From Sphaerisporangium rufum (GTDB lineage Bacteria > Actinomycetota > Actinomycetes > Streptosporangiales > Streptosporangiaceae): a stretch of 64,000 nucleotides of DNA. Below are positions 34,350 to 43,226 of the stretch, piece by piece. How positions within the stretch are numbered: the stretch's first letter is position 1; each line of letters starts with the position of its first letter. The position numbers were made by a program, and so were the translations under genes. A model generated the notes under the pieces. That model did not search any database, had not been told where the DNA came from, and saw only the letters and a program-made list of their open reading frames with translations. The DNA is taken from the NCBI RefSeq assembly GCF_016863395.1, contig NZ_BOOU01000069.1, positions 20,695-84,694 of the forward strand, given 5' to 3'.

Positions 34350-35489
34350 TCAGCGGCCGGCCGGGGACAGGCCGAGCTGCATGCCCTTGATGCTGCCGCT
34401 CTTCCTGGCCAGCCCGGTGGCGATGCGCCGCAGCTCGGCCGCGGCCGGGGACTCGGGCTCCGACAGCACCAGCGGCTTGCCGCTGTCGCCGCCCTCGCGC
34501 AGCCCGAGGTCGATCGGCACCTGGCCGAGCAGCGGCACCCGGCTGCCCAGCGTGCGGGTCAGCCCGTCGGCGACCGCCTGGCCGCCGCCCTCGCCGAACA
34601 CCGCGATGCGCTCGTCGCAGTGCGGGCAGGGCAGCCACGCCATGTTCTCGATGACGCCGGCGATCTGCTGGTGGGTCTGGGTGGCGATGGACCCGGCCCG
34701 CTCGGCCACCTCGGCGGCGGCCTGCTGCGGCGTGGTGACCACCAGGATCTCCGCGCTCGGCATCCGCTGGGCGACGGAGATCGCGATGTCGCCGGTGCCG
34801 GGCGGCAGGTCCATGAACAGCACGTCCAGGTCGCCCCAGTAGACGTCCGCGAGGAACTGGTGCAGCGCCCGGTCGAGCATCGGCCCGCGCCACACCACCG
34901 GGGTGTTGCCCGGCGGCTTGAACATGCCGACCGAGATGACCTTCATGTCGTAGGCCACCGGCGGCATGATCATGTCTTCGACCTTGGTGGGGCGCTCGTT
35001 CACGCCGAGCATGCGCGGCACCGAGTGGCCGTAGATGTCGGCGTCCACCACGCCGACCTTCAGGCCGGAGGCGGCCATCGCGGCGGCCAGGTTCACCGTC
35101 ACCGAGGACTTTCCGACGCCGCCCTTGCCGCTGGCCACCGCGAAGACGCGGGTCAGCGAGCCGGGCTTGGCGAACGGGATCTCCTTCTCCGGGCCGCGGT
35201 TGCCGCGCAGCTTGGTCTGCAGGGTCTGCCGCTGCTCGGCGCTCATCACGTCCAGCTCGACCTGCACGCCGGTGACGCCCTCGACTCCGGAGACCGCGGC
35301 GGTGACGTCCCGGGTGATGGTGTCACGCATCGGGCAGCCGGCGACGGTCAGGTAGACGCCGACCCGCACCACCCCATCGGGGGAGATATCGACGCTCTTG
35401 ACCATGTCAAGGTCGGTGATCGGCCGGCGGATCTCCGGGTCGTTGACCGTTGCCAGGGCGGCCGTCACCTGATCTGGGGTTGGTGCCAT
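34350..35489 (-). CDS. mrp: Mrp/NBP35-like Fe-S carrier ATPase
   Basis: The 379-aa product has an N-terminal MIP18/DUF59 domain (residues 1-90, VAGCPMRDTITRDVTAAVSGV), Walker A in SGKGGVGKSSVTVNLAAAM, VVDADIYGHSVPRMLG, and the CxxC metal site in WLPCPHCDERIAVFGEGGG. These proteins load or carry Fe-S clusters. ATG at 35489 sits inside a CCATGGATCCATGG palindrome. Confidence 0.94.
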   Translation of the reverse strand: MAPTPDQVTAALATVNDPEIRRPITDLDMVKSVDISPDGVVRVGVYLTVAGCPMRDTITRDVTAAVSGVEGVTGVQVELDVMSAEQRQTLQTKLRGNRGPEKEIPFAKPGSLTRVFAVASGKGGVGKSSVTVNLAAAMAASGLKVGVVDADIYGHSVPRMLGVNERPTKVEDMIMPPVAYDMKVISVGMFKPPGNTPVVWRGPMLDRALHQFLADVYWGDLDVLFMDLPPGTGDIAISVAQRMPSAEILVVTTPQQAAAEVAERAGSIATQTHQQIAGVIENMAWLPCPHCDERIAVFGEGGGQAVADGLTRTLGSRVPLLGQVPIDLGLREGGDSGKPLVLSEPESPAAAELRRIATGLARKSGSIKGMQLGLSPAGR

Positions 35490-35902
35490 GGATCCATGGT
35501 ATGAACCTGGCGCCGTTCCGACGAATCCCGCCCCGGGCGCGCCGCCCGAGATCGTCCCGCGGCCGGATCCGGCCGCCGGGACCGGGACCGTGTCGATCGG
35601 CTCCGTCGCCCGGTCGCCGCTCCGGTCCGCGAGCCCGTTCCCGGTCGACCGCGCGAGCCCGTTCCCGTTCCCCGGTCGACCGGGCCACGCGGCGGCACCC
35701 CGGCGATCGGGCCACGCGGCGGCGCCCGGGCGATCGGGCGGGATCCGGTGGTCTCCGGTTCGCGGGCACTTTGTGGCGGCTCGCCGGTCCTTTTCGCAGC
35801 GCCGGTCCTTTATTCAGCTCGTCGGTCATTCTCCTGAAATGGTGCGACTGCTCGGCACATAGGAGGAGTGTGCTTACTTCCGTCGACCAGAGGAGACGAC
35901 CA
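35490..35902. other. 413-nt gene-free stretch with short repeats
   Basis: Between mrp and a sigma factor, I find duplicated motifs: GCGAGCCCGTTCCC twice, CGGTCGACCG twice, GGGCCACGCGGCGGC twice, and GCCGGTCCTTT twice. An open frame on the plus strand (35488-35862) lacks family features. The right end holds the sigma gene's promoter and AGGAGG at 35861. Confidence 0.45.
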
Positions 35903-36460
35903 TTGGACCCGCCCGTGGCTGACCCCCGGCCCGCCAGGTTCGAGGCGGTCTACCGCGAGACCTACGGCCTGATCACCGCCTACGCCGCGCGCCGGTGCGA
36001 CAGCCCGCAGGACGCCGCCGACGTGGTCGCCGAGACCTTCACCATCGCCTGGCGGCGGCTGGACGACCTGCCGCCCGGCCCGGAGGCCCTGCTGTGGCTG
36101 TACGGGGTGGCCCGCAACGTGCTGGCCAACCACCGGCGCGGCGAGGCCCGCCGCCGGGCCCGCGACACCGAGCTGGACGCCGAGATGGCCGACCTGTACG
36201 CCGCCCGCCCGGACGGCGGCGTCGAGCTGGGCGCGATCGCCGAGGCGTTCCGCGCCCTGCCCGGCGACGACCGCGAGCTGCTGGCCCTGGTGGCCTGGGA
36301 GGGCCTGGACCGCGCCGAGGTGGCCCGGGTGCTCGGCGTCTCCCGCAACGCCGTCCGGGTCCGCCTGCACCGCGCCCGGCGGCGCCTGGCCCGCGCGCTC
36401 GCCACCGCGGGCGTCCCCACCACCGAATCCCGACTCGTCCCCACCGAGAGGTCACTGTGA
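35903..36460 (+). CDS. sigma-70 family (ECF-like) sigma factor, module A
   Basis: A 185-aa ECF-type sigma factor. Region 2 has ARRCDSPQDAADVVAETFTIAWRRLDDLPPG and LLWLYGVARNVLANHRRGEARRR; region 4 has LPGDDRELLALVAWEGLDRAEVARVLGVSRNAVRVRLHRARRRL. The TTG at 35903 has AGAGGAG 8 nt upstream; GTG 35870 or 35915 are alternatives. It is coupled (GTGA) to a one-helix membrane protein and resembles the pair at 40312-41804. Confidence 0.85.
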   Translation: MDPPVADPRPARFEAVYRETYGLITAYAARRCDSPQDAADVVAETFTIAWRRLDDLPPGPEALLWLYGVARNVLANHRRGEARRRARDTELDAEMADLYAARPDGGVELGAIAEAFRALPGDDRELLALVAWEGLDRAEVARVLGVSRNAVRVRLHRARRRLARALATAGVPTTESRLVPTERSL

Positions 36461-37461
36461 AGGACATCGACCGGCTCGACGCCGCGCTGCGGCCGCTCGC
36501 CCGGGTCACCCCGGGCACCCCGCCCGCCGGAGCGTCCGGCGCCGGCGCGCGGAGCCTGCTGGCGACCATCCTCGCCGAGGACCCGGCCCGGGAACCGTCC
36601 GATGCCGCTGCCCGGCCCCGGCCGGCCCGCCGCTACCCCGTCCGGCGGTTCGCGCTGGGCGCCGCCGCCGCGGCGGCGATCGCCACCGGGATCGTGGCCG
36701 GCCCCGGCCTGCTGTCCGGCGCCACCCCCTCCTACGCCGTCAGCAAGGACGCGGACGGCGTCGTCTACGTCACGATTCGCGACTTCACCGACCCCGGCGG
36801 GCTGCGCCGGCAACTACGGGACCTGGACGTCCCGGCCATCGTCGACTACGCCCCGCCCGGCCGGTGGTGCAGGGAACCGCGCGGCGAGCACGTGGCGGAC
36901 ATCCCTGCCGGGCTCTACTCGGTGCCGGAGAACATTCCGGGAGAGGAGCACGGAAACGGGTGGCGGATGCGAATCGACACAAAGCTGTTCCGGCCCGGCG
37001 AGACGTTCGTGTGGACCATCAGCGACAACTCGACCAGCACCATCCTGATGAGGGGGCCGGTGTCACCGTGTGTCCTGATCCCCAGTACGAACAACATGAT
37101 CAGAACGATGCCGCCGTCCCTGCCGCCCGAACTCGACAAGGTGGCCACGCACGTCGCCACCGTAAAGGGGGGTTCCCTGGCCGGGTTCCGGGTGGATGAG
37201 AAGACCGTGGGCGAGGTGCTGCCCGAGCTGCGCAGACGCGGGTTGAGGGTGGAGTTCGTCCTCATGGCCATCGCTCAGGGAAACCCGGGTGGCTACGGAG
37301 TCCTCGGCGTGCGGAAGAAGCCGGTCGGCGACGACTGGATCGTCTGGGAGGCGAACGAGGACCGTCCGTCGAACGGCGTGGTCCAGTTGCTGGTCACCAA
37401 GGAGCGCTACGACCGCAACCCCGTCTACGCCGGCCCGCGCGACGCGATCATCAAGGAGTGA
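36457..37461 (+). CDS. membrane protein coupled to sigma factor, module A
   Basis: The 334-aa product has a cytosolic N-tail of about 60 residues (LDAALRPLARVTPGTPPAG), a transmembrane helix (FALGAAAAAAIATGIVAGPG, about 65-85), and an outside domain of unknown fold. In this family the tail may bind the sigma factor and act as anti-sigma; no zinc motif is visible. GTG overlaps the sigma stop. The C-half shows paired segments like GVVYVTIRDFTDPGGLRRQLRDLD. Function by neighbourhood. Confidence 0.75.
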   Translation: MKDIDRLDAALRPLARVTPGTPPAGASGAGARSLLATILAEDPAREPSDAAARPRPARRYPVRRFALGAAAAAAIATGIVAGPGLLSGATPSYAVSKDADGVVYVTIRDFTDPGGLRRQLRDLDVPAIVDYAPPGRWCREPRGEHVADIPAGLYSVPENIPGEEHGNGWRMRIDTKLFRPGETFVWTISDNSTSTILMRGPVSPCVLIPSTNNMIRTMPPSLPPELDKVATHVATVKGGSLAGFRVDEKTVGEVLPELRRRGLRVEFVLMAIAQGNPGGYGVLGVRKKPVGDDWIVWEANEDRPSNGVVQLLVTKERYDRNPVYAGPRDAIIKE

Positions 37462-37467
37462 CCCGAT

Positions 37468-37509
37468 CCTGGGCCGAAGTCCCGGCGGGGGGCGGGACTT
37501 CGGCCCAGG
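37468..37509. terminator. 17-bp perfect hairpin after module A
   Basis: CCTGGGCCGAAGTCCCG at 37468-37484 is perfectly paired with 37493-37509 around an 8-nt G-rich loop, 7 nt after the membrane-protein stop. Confidence 0.85.
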
Positions 37510-37588
37510 CGAGGCGGGACGTCCCGGTCAAGGACGCGGCCGGGCCCGGTGGTGCCACGGAGGTTCCGGGCGAAGCCTGGCGACGGGT

Positions 37589-38095
37589 TCAGCGGCGGTC
37601 GTCCGGGCCGGGCCGGGCCGGGCGGGTGCCGCCGGGGGCGGCGCGGAACTCGGCGGCCAGGTGCTCTAGCTCGTCGCGGATGTAGTCGCGGGTGGCCAGC
37701 TCGCCGAGTGCCAGCCGCAGCCCGGCGATCTCCCGGGTCAGGTACTCGATCTCCGCCTGGTCGCGCTCGGCGCGCAGCCGGTCCTGCTCGGTCTGCACCC
37801 GGTCCCGGTCGGCCTGCCGGTTCTGCGCGAGCAGGATCAGCGGCGCCGCGTAGGAGGCCTGCACCGACAGCATCAAGGTCAGGAAGATGAACGGATACGG
37901 GTCGAAGGCCAGGTGGCGCGGCACCAGCATGTTCCACGACACCCAGACGACGATGAACACCGTCAGGTAGACCAGGAAGCGGGCGGTGCCGAGGAACCGG
38001 GCGATCCGCTCCGACATCCGGCCGAACGCCTCGGGGTCGTAGTGCGGCCGGATCGTGCGGCGCAGCTCGCGCGGCTGGTCCAGCCGGTTCACCAT
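37589..38095 (-). CDS. DUF1003 membrane protein
   Basis: The 168-aa product has DUF1003 layout: RFLGTARFLVYLTVFIVVWVSWN and PFIFLTLMLSVQASYAAPLILLAQNRQADRDRV, i.e. two transmembrane helices followed by a coiled coil. It starts 7 nt after the CBS/MgtE-N protein ends, so they are one operon, a pairing seen in many actinomycetes. Role unknown; possibly magnesium or divalent-ion homeostasis. Confidence 0.92.
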   Translation of the reverse strand: MVNRLDQPRELRRTIRPHYDPEAFGRMSERIARFLGTARFLVYLTVFIVVWVSWNMLVPRHLAFDPYPFIFLTLMLSVQASYAAPLILLAQNRQADRDRVQTEQDRLRAERDQAEIEYLTREIAGLRLALGELATRDYIRDELEHLAAEFRAAPGGTRPARPGPDDRR

Positions 38096-38102
38096 CGCCC
38101 CA

Positions 38103-39428
38103 TCACCCCTCGCCCCCGTCCGGCCCGCCGTCCGACGTCGGGCCGGCGCCGGACGGATCGTACCCGGGCGAGTCCGGGTCCGGGACCTCGGGCCCCGCCG
38201 GCCGCTCGTCCCGCTCCCGCCAGTCGCTCGGCAGCAGGTGGTCCAGCACGTCGTCCACGGTCACCGCGCCGACCAGCCGGCCCAGCTCGTCGACCACCGG
38301 CGCGGCCACCAGGTTGTAGGTCGCCAGGAAGGAGGTGACCTCCGGCAGCGGCAGGTCGGGCCGGATCGGGTCCACGGTGGCGTCGATCGCCCCGCCGACC
38401 AGCGAGGACGGCGGCTCGCGCAGCAGCCGCTGGAAGTGGGCCACCCCCAGATACCGTCCGGTGGGCGTGTCGACCGGCGGCCGGGCCACGTACACCTGTG
38501 CGGCCACCGCCGGGGTGACATCCTTGCGGCGGATCTCGGCCAGCGCCTCGGCGACCGTCGCGTGCGGCGGCAGCACCACCGGCCGGCTGGTCATCATGCC
38601 GCCCGCCGTGTTCTCCGCGTAGGTGAGCAGGCGCCGCACCGGCGCCGCCTCCCGCGGCTCCATCCGGGCCAGCAGCGCCTCGGCCTCGGCGGTGGGCAGG
38701 TCCTGCAGCAGGTCGGCGGCGTCGTCGGGATCCATGGCGGCGAGCACGTCGGCGGCCCGCTCGGCGTCCAGCCGGCCGAGGATGCCGATCTGGTCGCGTT
38801 CGGGCAGCTCCTCCAGCACGTCGGCCAGCCGCTCGTCCTCCAGCGCGGACGCCACCTCGGCCTGCCGCTTGCCGGGCAGGTGCCGCAGCACGTTCGCCAG
38901 GTCGGCCGGCCGGGTCTCCTCGAACGCGGCGAGCAGGCTGGCGGCCCCCTGGTCGCGCTGCACGACGCCGAATCCGGTGACCTCCGCCCAGTCCACCACG
39001 ACGGTCTCGCCGCGCCGGCGGCGCAGCCCGCGACCGGTGCCGCCGCGCAGCACCGCCACCTTGGTGACCAGCCACTCGGCGGTCCGGCCCTGCTCCATGG
39101 CCAGGTCGAGGACGGTGACCCGCTGCCCGTCGAGCTCCACGGTCAGGTCGAGCAGCTCGCCGAGGGCCAGCGTCTCGGTGGCGTGCTTCTCGAAGCGCCG
39201 CAGGTTGATGCTGCCGGTGAAGATGACGGCGTCGGCCTCGATGCTGGTCACCCGGGTGATGGGCAGGAACACCCGGCGCCGCGGCTGCACCTCGACCACC
39301 AGGCCGTGCACCCGCGGCGGGTCGTTCGGCCGCAGGGCCACCACGACGTCCCTGACCCGGCCGATCTGGTCTCCCACCGGGTCGAACACCGCGGTGCCGG
39401 CCAGCCGGGCGACGAAGATCCTCACCAC
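38103..39428 (-). CDS. MgtE N-terminal/CBS domain protein with PRC-like barrel
   Basis: The 441-aa soluble product starts with PRC-barrel-like segments (VRIFVARLAGTAVFDPVGDQ), carries an MgtE-N domain with paired alpha-repeats (ALEDERLADVLEELPERDQIGIL, MDPDDAADLLQDLPTAEAEALLARM), then two CBS motifs (MMTSRPVVLPPHATVAEAL and DLPLPEVTSFLATYNLVAAPVVDELGR), and ends in a disordered acidic tail. It lacks the transport helices of MgtE, so it is a sensor-only protein. GTG 39428 or 39425 start. Paired with DUF1003. Confidence 0.9.
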   Translation of the reverse strand: MVRIFVARLAGTAVFDPVGDQIGRVRDVVVALRPNDPPRVHGLVVEVQPRRRVFLPITRVTSIEADAVIFTGSINLRRFEKHATETLALGELLDLTVELDGQRVTVLDLAMEQGRTAEWLVTKVAVLRGGTGRGLRRRRGETVVVDWAEVTGFGVVQRDQGAASLLAAFEETRPADLANVLRHLPGKRQAEVASALEDERLADVLEELPERDQIGILGRLDAERAADVLAAMDPDDAADLLQDLPTAEAEALLARMEPREAAPVRRLLTYAENTAGGMMTSRPVVLPPHATVAEALAEIRRKDVTPAVAAQVYVARPPVDTPTGRYLGVAHFQRLLREPPSSLVGGAIDATVDPIRPDLPLPEVTSFLATYNLVAAPVVDELGRLVGAVTVDDVLDHLLPSDWRERDERPAGPEVPDPDSPGYDPSGAGPTSDGGPDGGEG

Positions 39429-39551
39429 CGCAGCGTACGAGACCCCCGCCCCCCACCCCACCCCCGCCCCCACGTGTCGCCCGGCGGCTCGATGCCGTAG
39501 AGGGCGAGGACGACAGCTCTCTATAACTAAGAGTGACGATTTATTTACTCA

Positions 39552-40106
39552 GTGCTTGTCGCCTGCATCGATGAGAGCCTTCGTCGGCGCCCTGACGATG
39601 CCCGCGTTTACGCCATGGCCGCTGTGATCGTCGACAGGGCTGATCTCGATGCGATTCGCGGTGCTCTGGAGGATCTCCGTTTCGGGAAGTCCTCTTCCGT
39701 ACATTGGCGTCTGGAGTCCGGGCGGCGGCGCCTCGTCATTGCCAGAGCTTTGTGCGACCTGCCGTTGAGGTGCGTGGTGACTGTGTGCCTGCATGGCAAG
39801 GAGGTGCGTTACGAGCGGGCAAGGCGCGCCTGCCTTGGACGGTTGCTGACTGAATTGGAGGGACGTGCCGTGGGCGAGGTGATGGTGGAGAGCCGCACGG
39901 TCGAGGATCCACACGACAGGGGCTTCTTGACCGGTCTTCGGCGTTCCGGGCAGGTCTCTCGGGAACTGGCGGTCTGTTGGCGATCTCCGGAGACCGACCC
40001 GTTGCTGTGGGCGGCCGATATCGTCGTCGGCGCGACGACATCGTGGCTCGATGGCGAGGCGGCCTGCTTCGAGATGCCGGCTGACAAGATCGAGCTGATC
40101 GACTGA
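39552..40106 (+). CDS. DUF3800-like protein
   Basis: The 184-aa product starts VACIDESLRRRP, with Asp and Glu near the N-terminus, and ends with DPLLWAADIVVGATTSWLDGE, the layout of DUF3800-type proteins which have an RNase H-like core. The GTG at 39552 is preceded by unusually AT-rich sequence. DUF3800 genes often lie in mobile or defence-related neighbourhoods. Catalytic residues beyond the two acids cannot be confirmed, and function is unknown. Confidence 0.6.
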   Translation: MLVACIDESLRRRPDDARVYAMAAVIVDRADLDAIRGALEDLRFGKSSSVHWRLESGRRRLVIARALCDLPLRCVVTVCLHGKEVRYERARRACLGRLLTELEGRAVGEVMVESRTVEDPHDRGFLTGLRRSGQVSRELAVCWRSPETDPLLWAADIVVGATTSWLDGEAACFEMPADKIELID

Positions 40107-40171
40107 TAAAGCGCGAAGGCCGGACGCCCGATTCCATCGGTAGGCCCGGCCTCACTTCCACACTCCCAAGG

Positions 40172-40196
40172 GTGCGGCATGACCAGTATGCCGCAC
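40172..40196. terminator. hairpin after DUF3800-like gene
   Basis: GTGCGGCAT and ATGCCGCAC form 9-bp perfect arms around 7 nt, 65 nt after the stop. There is also an imperfect GGCCGG/CCGGCC pair nearer to the stop. Confidence 0.5.
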
Positions 40197-40311
40197 ACTA
40201 AGTACCCGTGCAACTGCGGTGGGCGACCCGCTGTCGATTCGGCCGCCGCGGCCGGCCGGTGGCAGTGCGCGCGGAACCGGTCGGCGTCGAACCTCCCCGT
40301 ATCGACCGTGG

Positions 40312-41229
40312 TCAGTCGGAGGCGGATCCGCCCTGGTCGGGGCGGGTCAGTTCCTCGGTGGTCCGGCCGGTGAGTTCTTCGACGCCGGCCTGGCGGGTCG
40401 AGCCGTCGCGCAGCGTCAGGGTGGCGCCGCGGATCTCCGGCGTGGTCGCCGCGTTCTCCTGTTCTTCGGTCGTCGGGGCGTCCGGCCACCAGACGGCGAC
40501 GTGTCCCTGCCGGACGGTCGCGGTCACCGGGCCTTTGGCGACGGTGTCGAAGACCATCCCGACGACGTCGGCGCCGACCCGCCCGGTGACGCCGCGGATG
40601 CTGGTCGAGTCGGTGCTGAACACGCTGCCCAGGTGGACGAGGGCCGACTCCGGCGCCACGGCCGGTGCCGGCGGGGACTGCGGCGTCGCGAGGCTGCCGC
40701 CCATGGCCACGACCGACCCGTCCCGCAGGTAGCACGTCAAGTCGCTCGGCGCCGGGGCGCCATCGGTCAGGTAGACCATCACCAAGGAACCGCGGGCCTC
40801 GGTGATCACCGGGCGCATCCTCGACCGGTCGGTGCCCGGGGCCTCGGCGTGATCGTCGCGGTTCGCCGCGGCGCACGCCGTTTCGGCCTCGCGGGCCGCG
40901 CTCGCGGACAGGTTTCCCGGTGCCGGCGACCAGGCCAGCGCCTGGCCGCCGCCGAACAGGCTCGGATAGGCCACGAGACCGGCGGTGATGGTGGCGGCGA
41001 CGGCGCCGAAGGCGACCGCCCGTCGCGCCGTTCTGGACCGCCACCGGAGCGGCGAGGGCGTCGGCGCCGGGACGGGCAGGTGGTCGCCGCCCCCGGAGAG
41101 CGCCCGGTGCAGCACCCGCCGTGCCTGCGCGTCGGTGCCGGTGACCAGGTCGGGCTCCGTCACCGCCGGGTCGAGGCCGGCCAGGGCCTGGTCGAGCCGG
41201 TCGTCGGCGAGCTTGGTGATGTCGTTCAT
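40312..41229 (-). CDS. membrane protein coupled to sigma factor, module B
   Basis: The 305-aa product follows the sigma gene with an ATGA overlap. It has a cytosolic N-tail (TKLADDRLDQALAGLDPAV), a transmembrane helix (about residues 70-90, AVAFGAVAATITAGLVAYPS) and a variable outer part that includes an acidic stretch near ATTPEIRGATLTLRDG. Its N-tail and helix resemble module A by layout. It is probably the partner of the adjoining sigma factor. Confidence 0.75.
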   Translation of the reverse strand: MNDITKLADDRLDQALAGLDPAVTEPDLVTGTDAQARRVLHRALSGGGDHLPVPAPTPSPLRWRSRTARRAVAFGAVAATITAGLVAYPSLFGGGQALAWSPAPGNLSASAAREAETACAAANRDDHAEAPGTDRSRMRPVITEARGSLVMVYLTDGAPAPSDLTCYLRDGSVVAMGGSLATPQSPPAPAVAPESALVHLGSVFSTDSTSIRGVTGRVGADVVGMVFDTVAKGPVTATVRQGHVAVWWPDAPTTEEQENAATTPEIRGATLTLRDGSTRQAGVEELTGRTTEELTRPDQGGSASD

Positions 41230-41804
41230 GTCGAACTCCTTCGGGGCGTCGCGGTGGCGGGCCGGGCGGCGGGAGCCTCGGGCAATGCCCGGGCGTGGGC
41301 GCGCAGGGCCTTGCGGGCCCGGCTCAGGCGCAGGCGGTAGGCGACCGGCGAGATGCCCAGCACCTGGGCCGCCCGGGGCGCGTCCAGCCCGTCCCACACG
41401 GTCAGGGCCAGCGCCTCCTGATGGACCGCGGGCAGCCGGGACCAGGCCCGGGCCAGGTCGACCCGCCGGGCGACCAGATCGGGTTCGAGCGCTCCGTCCG
41501 GCCCGCCGGCCGTCGGGTCCTCGGAGATCCGCACGGCCAGTGCCTGCCGTTTCCGCTCCCCTCTGATGCTCGCCAGCAGGGTCAGCCGGGCGATGCCGAA
41601 CAGCCAGGCGCGCGCGTCGTCCGGCCCGGCCGGGACGTCGTCGAGCCGGCGCCAGGCCACCATGAACACTTCGGACACGATGTCCTCGGCGTGGCTCGGC
41701 TGGACCCGGCGCTCGGCGAACCGCAGAACCGCCGGATAGGTCGCCGTGAAGAGGTCGGTGAACCGTCGTTCCCGCCCCGGGGGGCCCGTGTCGGGGATGC
41801 TCAT
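41226..41804 (-). CDS. sigma-70 family (ECF-like) sigma factor, module B
   Basis: The 192-aa sigma factor has region 2 AERRVQPSHAEDIVSEVFMVAWRRLDDVPAG and region 4 LPAVHQEALALTVWDGLDAPRAAQVLGISPVAYRLRLSRARKAL. It shares with module A the RRxxxxxxAxDxVxExFxxAWRRLDD pattern, so the two are paralogous. It is divergent from the EamA gene with 153 nt between. Confidence 0.88.
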   Translation of the reverse strand: MSIPDTGPPGRERRFTDLFTATYPAVLRFAERRVQPSHAEDIVSEVFMVAWRRLDDVPAGPDDARAWLFGIARLTLLASIRGERKRQALAVRISEDPTAGGPDGALEPDLVARRVDLARAWSRLPAVHQEALALTVWDGLDAPRAAQVLGISPVAYRLRLSRARKALRAHARALPEAPAARPATATPRRSST

Positions 41805-41957
41805 GCTCCTTCATGTCGAGTTCCCGCCCGAGTGTGTCAGCCCTTTCCGCCGGATTTCCGCCCGCCGGCCGGTCTCGGTGGGTGGATATCGGTTGAAGCG
41901 GTTGGCGATCATGTGACAGCATCAAAACGAGCTGATGGTACTTACGGGGTGGTTGGC

Positions 41958-43226
41958 ATGAGGACAAGGGGCGTGGCGCTCGGGCTCGCGCTGGTCTCGG
42001 CGTGCTCCTTCGGGTTCTCCGGATCGATGGCGAAGTTCGTCGGCGGGGGCGGGCTGACGCCGCTGCAGACGGGCTGGGTACGGATGGCCGGCGGCGCGGT
42101 ACTGCTCCTGCTGGTCCTGGCCGTGTTCCGCCCGAAGGCGCTGCGGGTCGCCCGCCGCCGTCTGGGGTTCTACGCCGCCTTCGCGCTGATCGCCGTGGCG
42201 GCGGTGCAGTCGCTGTTCTTCGTGGCCATCACCCGGTTGCCGGTCGGGGTCGCGTTGCTGCTGGAGTACTGCGCGCCGGTGATGGTGGTGCTCTGGGTAC
42301 GCCTCGTCCGGCGGACCCGGCTGGCCGTCTCGGCGTACGCCGGCGCGGTGATCGTGATCGTCGGCCTCGGCGTGGTGGCCGAGGTGTGGCAGGGGCTCGC
42401 GCTGGACGGGCTCGGACTGATGATGGGGCTGGCCGGCGCGGCGTGCTGCGCCGGATATTTCGTGATGAGCTCTGATACCGGGGACGACGTGGACCCGCTC
42501 GGCCTGGTCGCCTGGGGCCTGGCCGGCGCCGCGGTGGTGCTGTTCCCCATCTCCCGGGCCTGGGAGATCCCGTGGGACGCCTTCGGCACCTCGGTCACCC
42601 TCGGCGGGCACACCGTCCCGGTGCTGCTGGCGGTGCTGGTGCTCATCGCGGTCGCCACCGTCCTCTCCTACGTCACCGGCGTCGCCGCGGTGCGCCGCCT
42701 GACCGCGGCCATCGGTGCCACCGTGGCGTCCCTGGAGATCGTGGCCGGCGCGGTGATCGCCTGGCTGCTGGTCGGCGAGCGGCTCGGCCCGGCCCAGCTC
42801 GTCGGTGGCGCGGTGGTCCTGGCCGGCGTCCTGCTCGCGCAGCTCGCGACGTCCGGCGCCGCCGTGGCCACCGAGGCGGGCGTGGTCGCGGCGGCCACCG
42901 GCGCGGGCGATTCGGATGACGGAGCCGGCGGGACCGGCTCGGGCGGCAGGGCCGGCGGGACCGGCTCGGATGGCGAGGCCGGCGGGACCGGCTCGGATGG
43001 CGAGGTCGGCGCGAGCGGCGCCCTCGGCTCGGAGGGCAGGGCCGGTGCGTACGCCGCGGCCCCGGCGTACTCCGGGGCGGCCGGGACTCAGTCCGGGATC
43101 GGCGCCAGCCGGACGACCGAGACGCCGGCCGCCGCCCAGCGGGCCGGGAGCGTGGCGGCGTCGGAGGCGTTGAGCCGCTCCTTGACCAGGGCCGCCACCG
43201 GACCGGCCGCCGACGGTGACGCGTGA
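41958..43226 (+). CDS. EamA/DMT-family transporter with long Gly/Ser tail
   Basis: The product (422 aa) has ten transmembrane helices in two EamA repeats (residues 1-295), with KFVGGGGLTPLQTGWVRMAGGAV and LLLEYCAPVMVVLW in the first half and GATVASLEIVAGAVIAWLLVGERL in the second. It would export a small metabolite. Residues 310-422 are Gly/Ser repeats (GGTGSDGEA) and an Ala-rich tail. The last 139 nt lie antisense to the next gene on the minus strand, so the tail may be translated poorly or be real. Confidence 0.85.
   Translation: MRTRGVALGLALVSACSFGFSGSMAKFVGGGGLTPLQTGWVRMAGGAVLLLLVLAVFRPKALRVARRRLGFYAAFALIAVAAVQSLFFVAITRLPVGVALLLEYCAPVMVVLWVRLVRRTRLAVSAYAGAVIVIVGLGVVAEVWQGLALDGLGLMMGLAGAACCAGYFVMSSDTGDDVDPLGLVAWGLAGAAVVLFPISRAWEIPWDAFGTSVTLGGHTVPVLLAVLVLIAVATVLSYVTGVAAVRRLTAAIGATVASLEIVAGAVIAWLLVGERLGPAQLVGGAVVLAGVLLAQLATSGAAVATEAGVVAAATGAGDSDDGAGGTGSGGRAGGTGSDGEAGGTGSDGEVGASGALGSEGRAGAYAAAPAYSGAAGTQSGIGASRTTETPAAAQRAGSVAASEALSRSLTRAATGPAADGDA

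Noticed and set aside
35488..35862. Plus-strand frame in the gap after mrp
   Set aside because: Pro/Arg/Ser-rich with DNA repeats, no ribosome site of note and no family.
40179..40373. Short frame with PCNCGGRP motif
   Set aside because: It overlaps the end of the module B gene antisense and has no ribosome site; the two Cys alone do not make a zinc finger.
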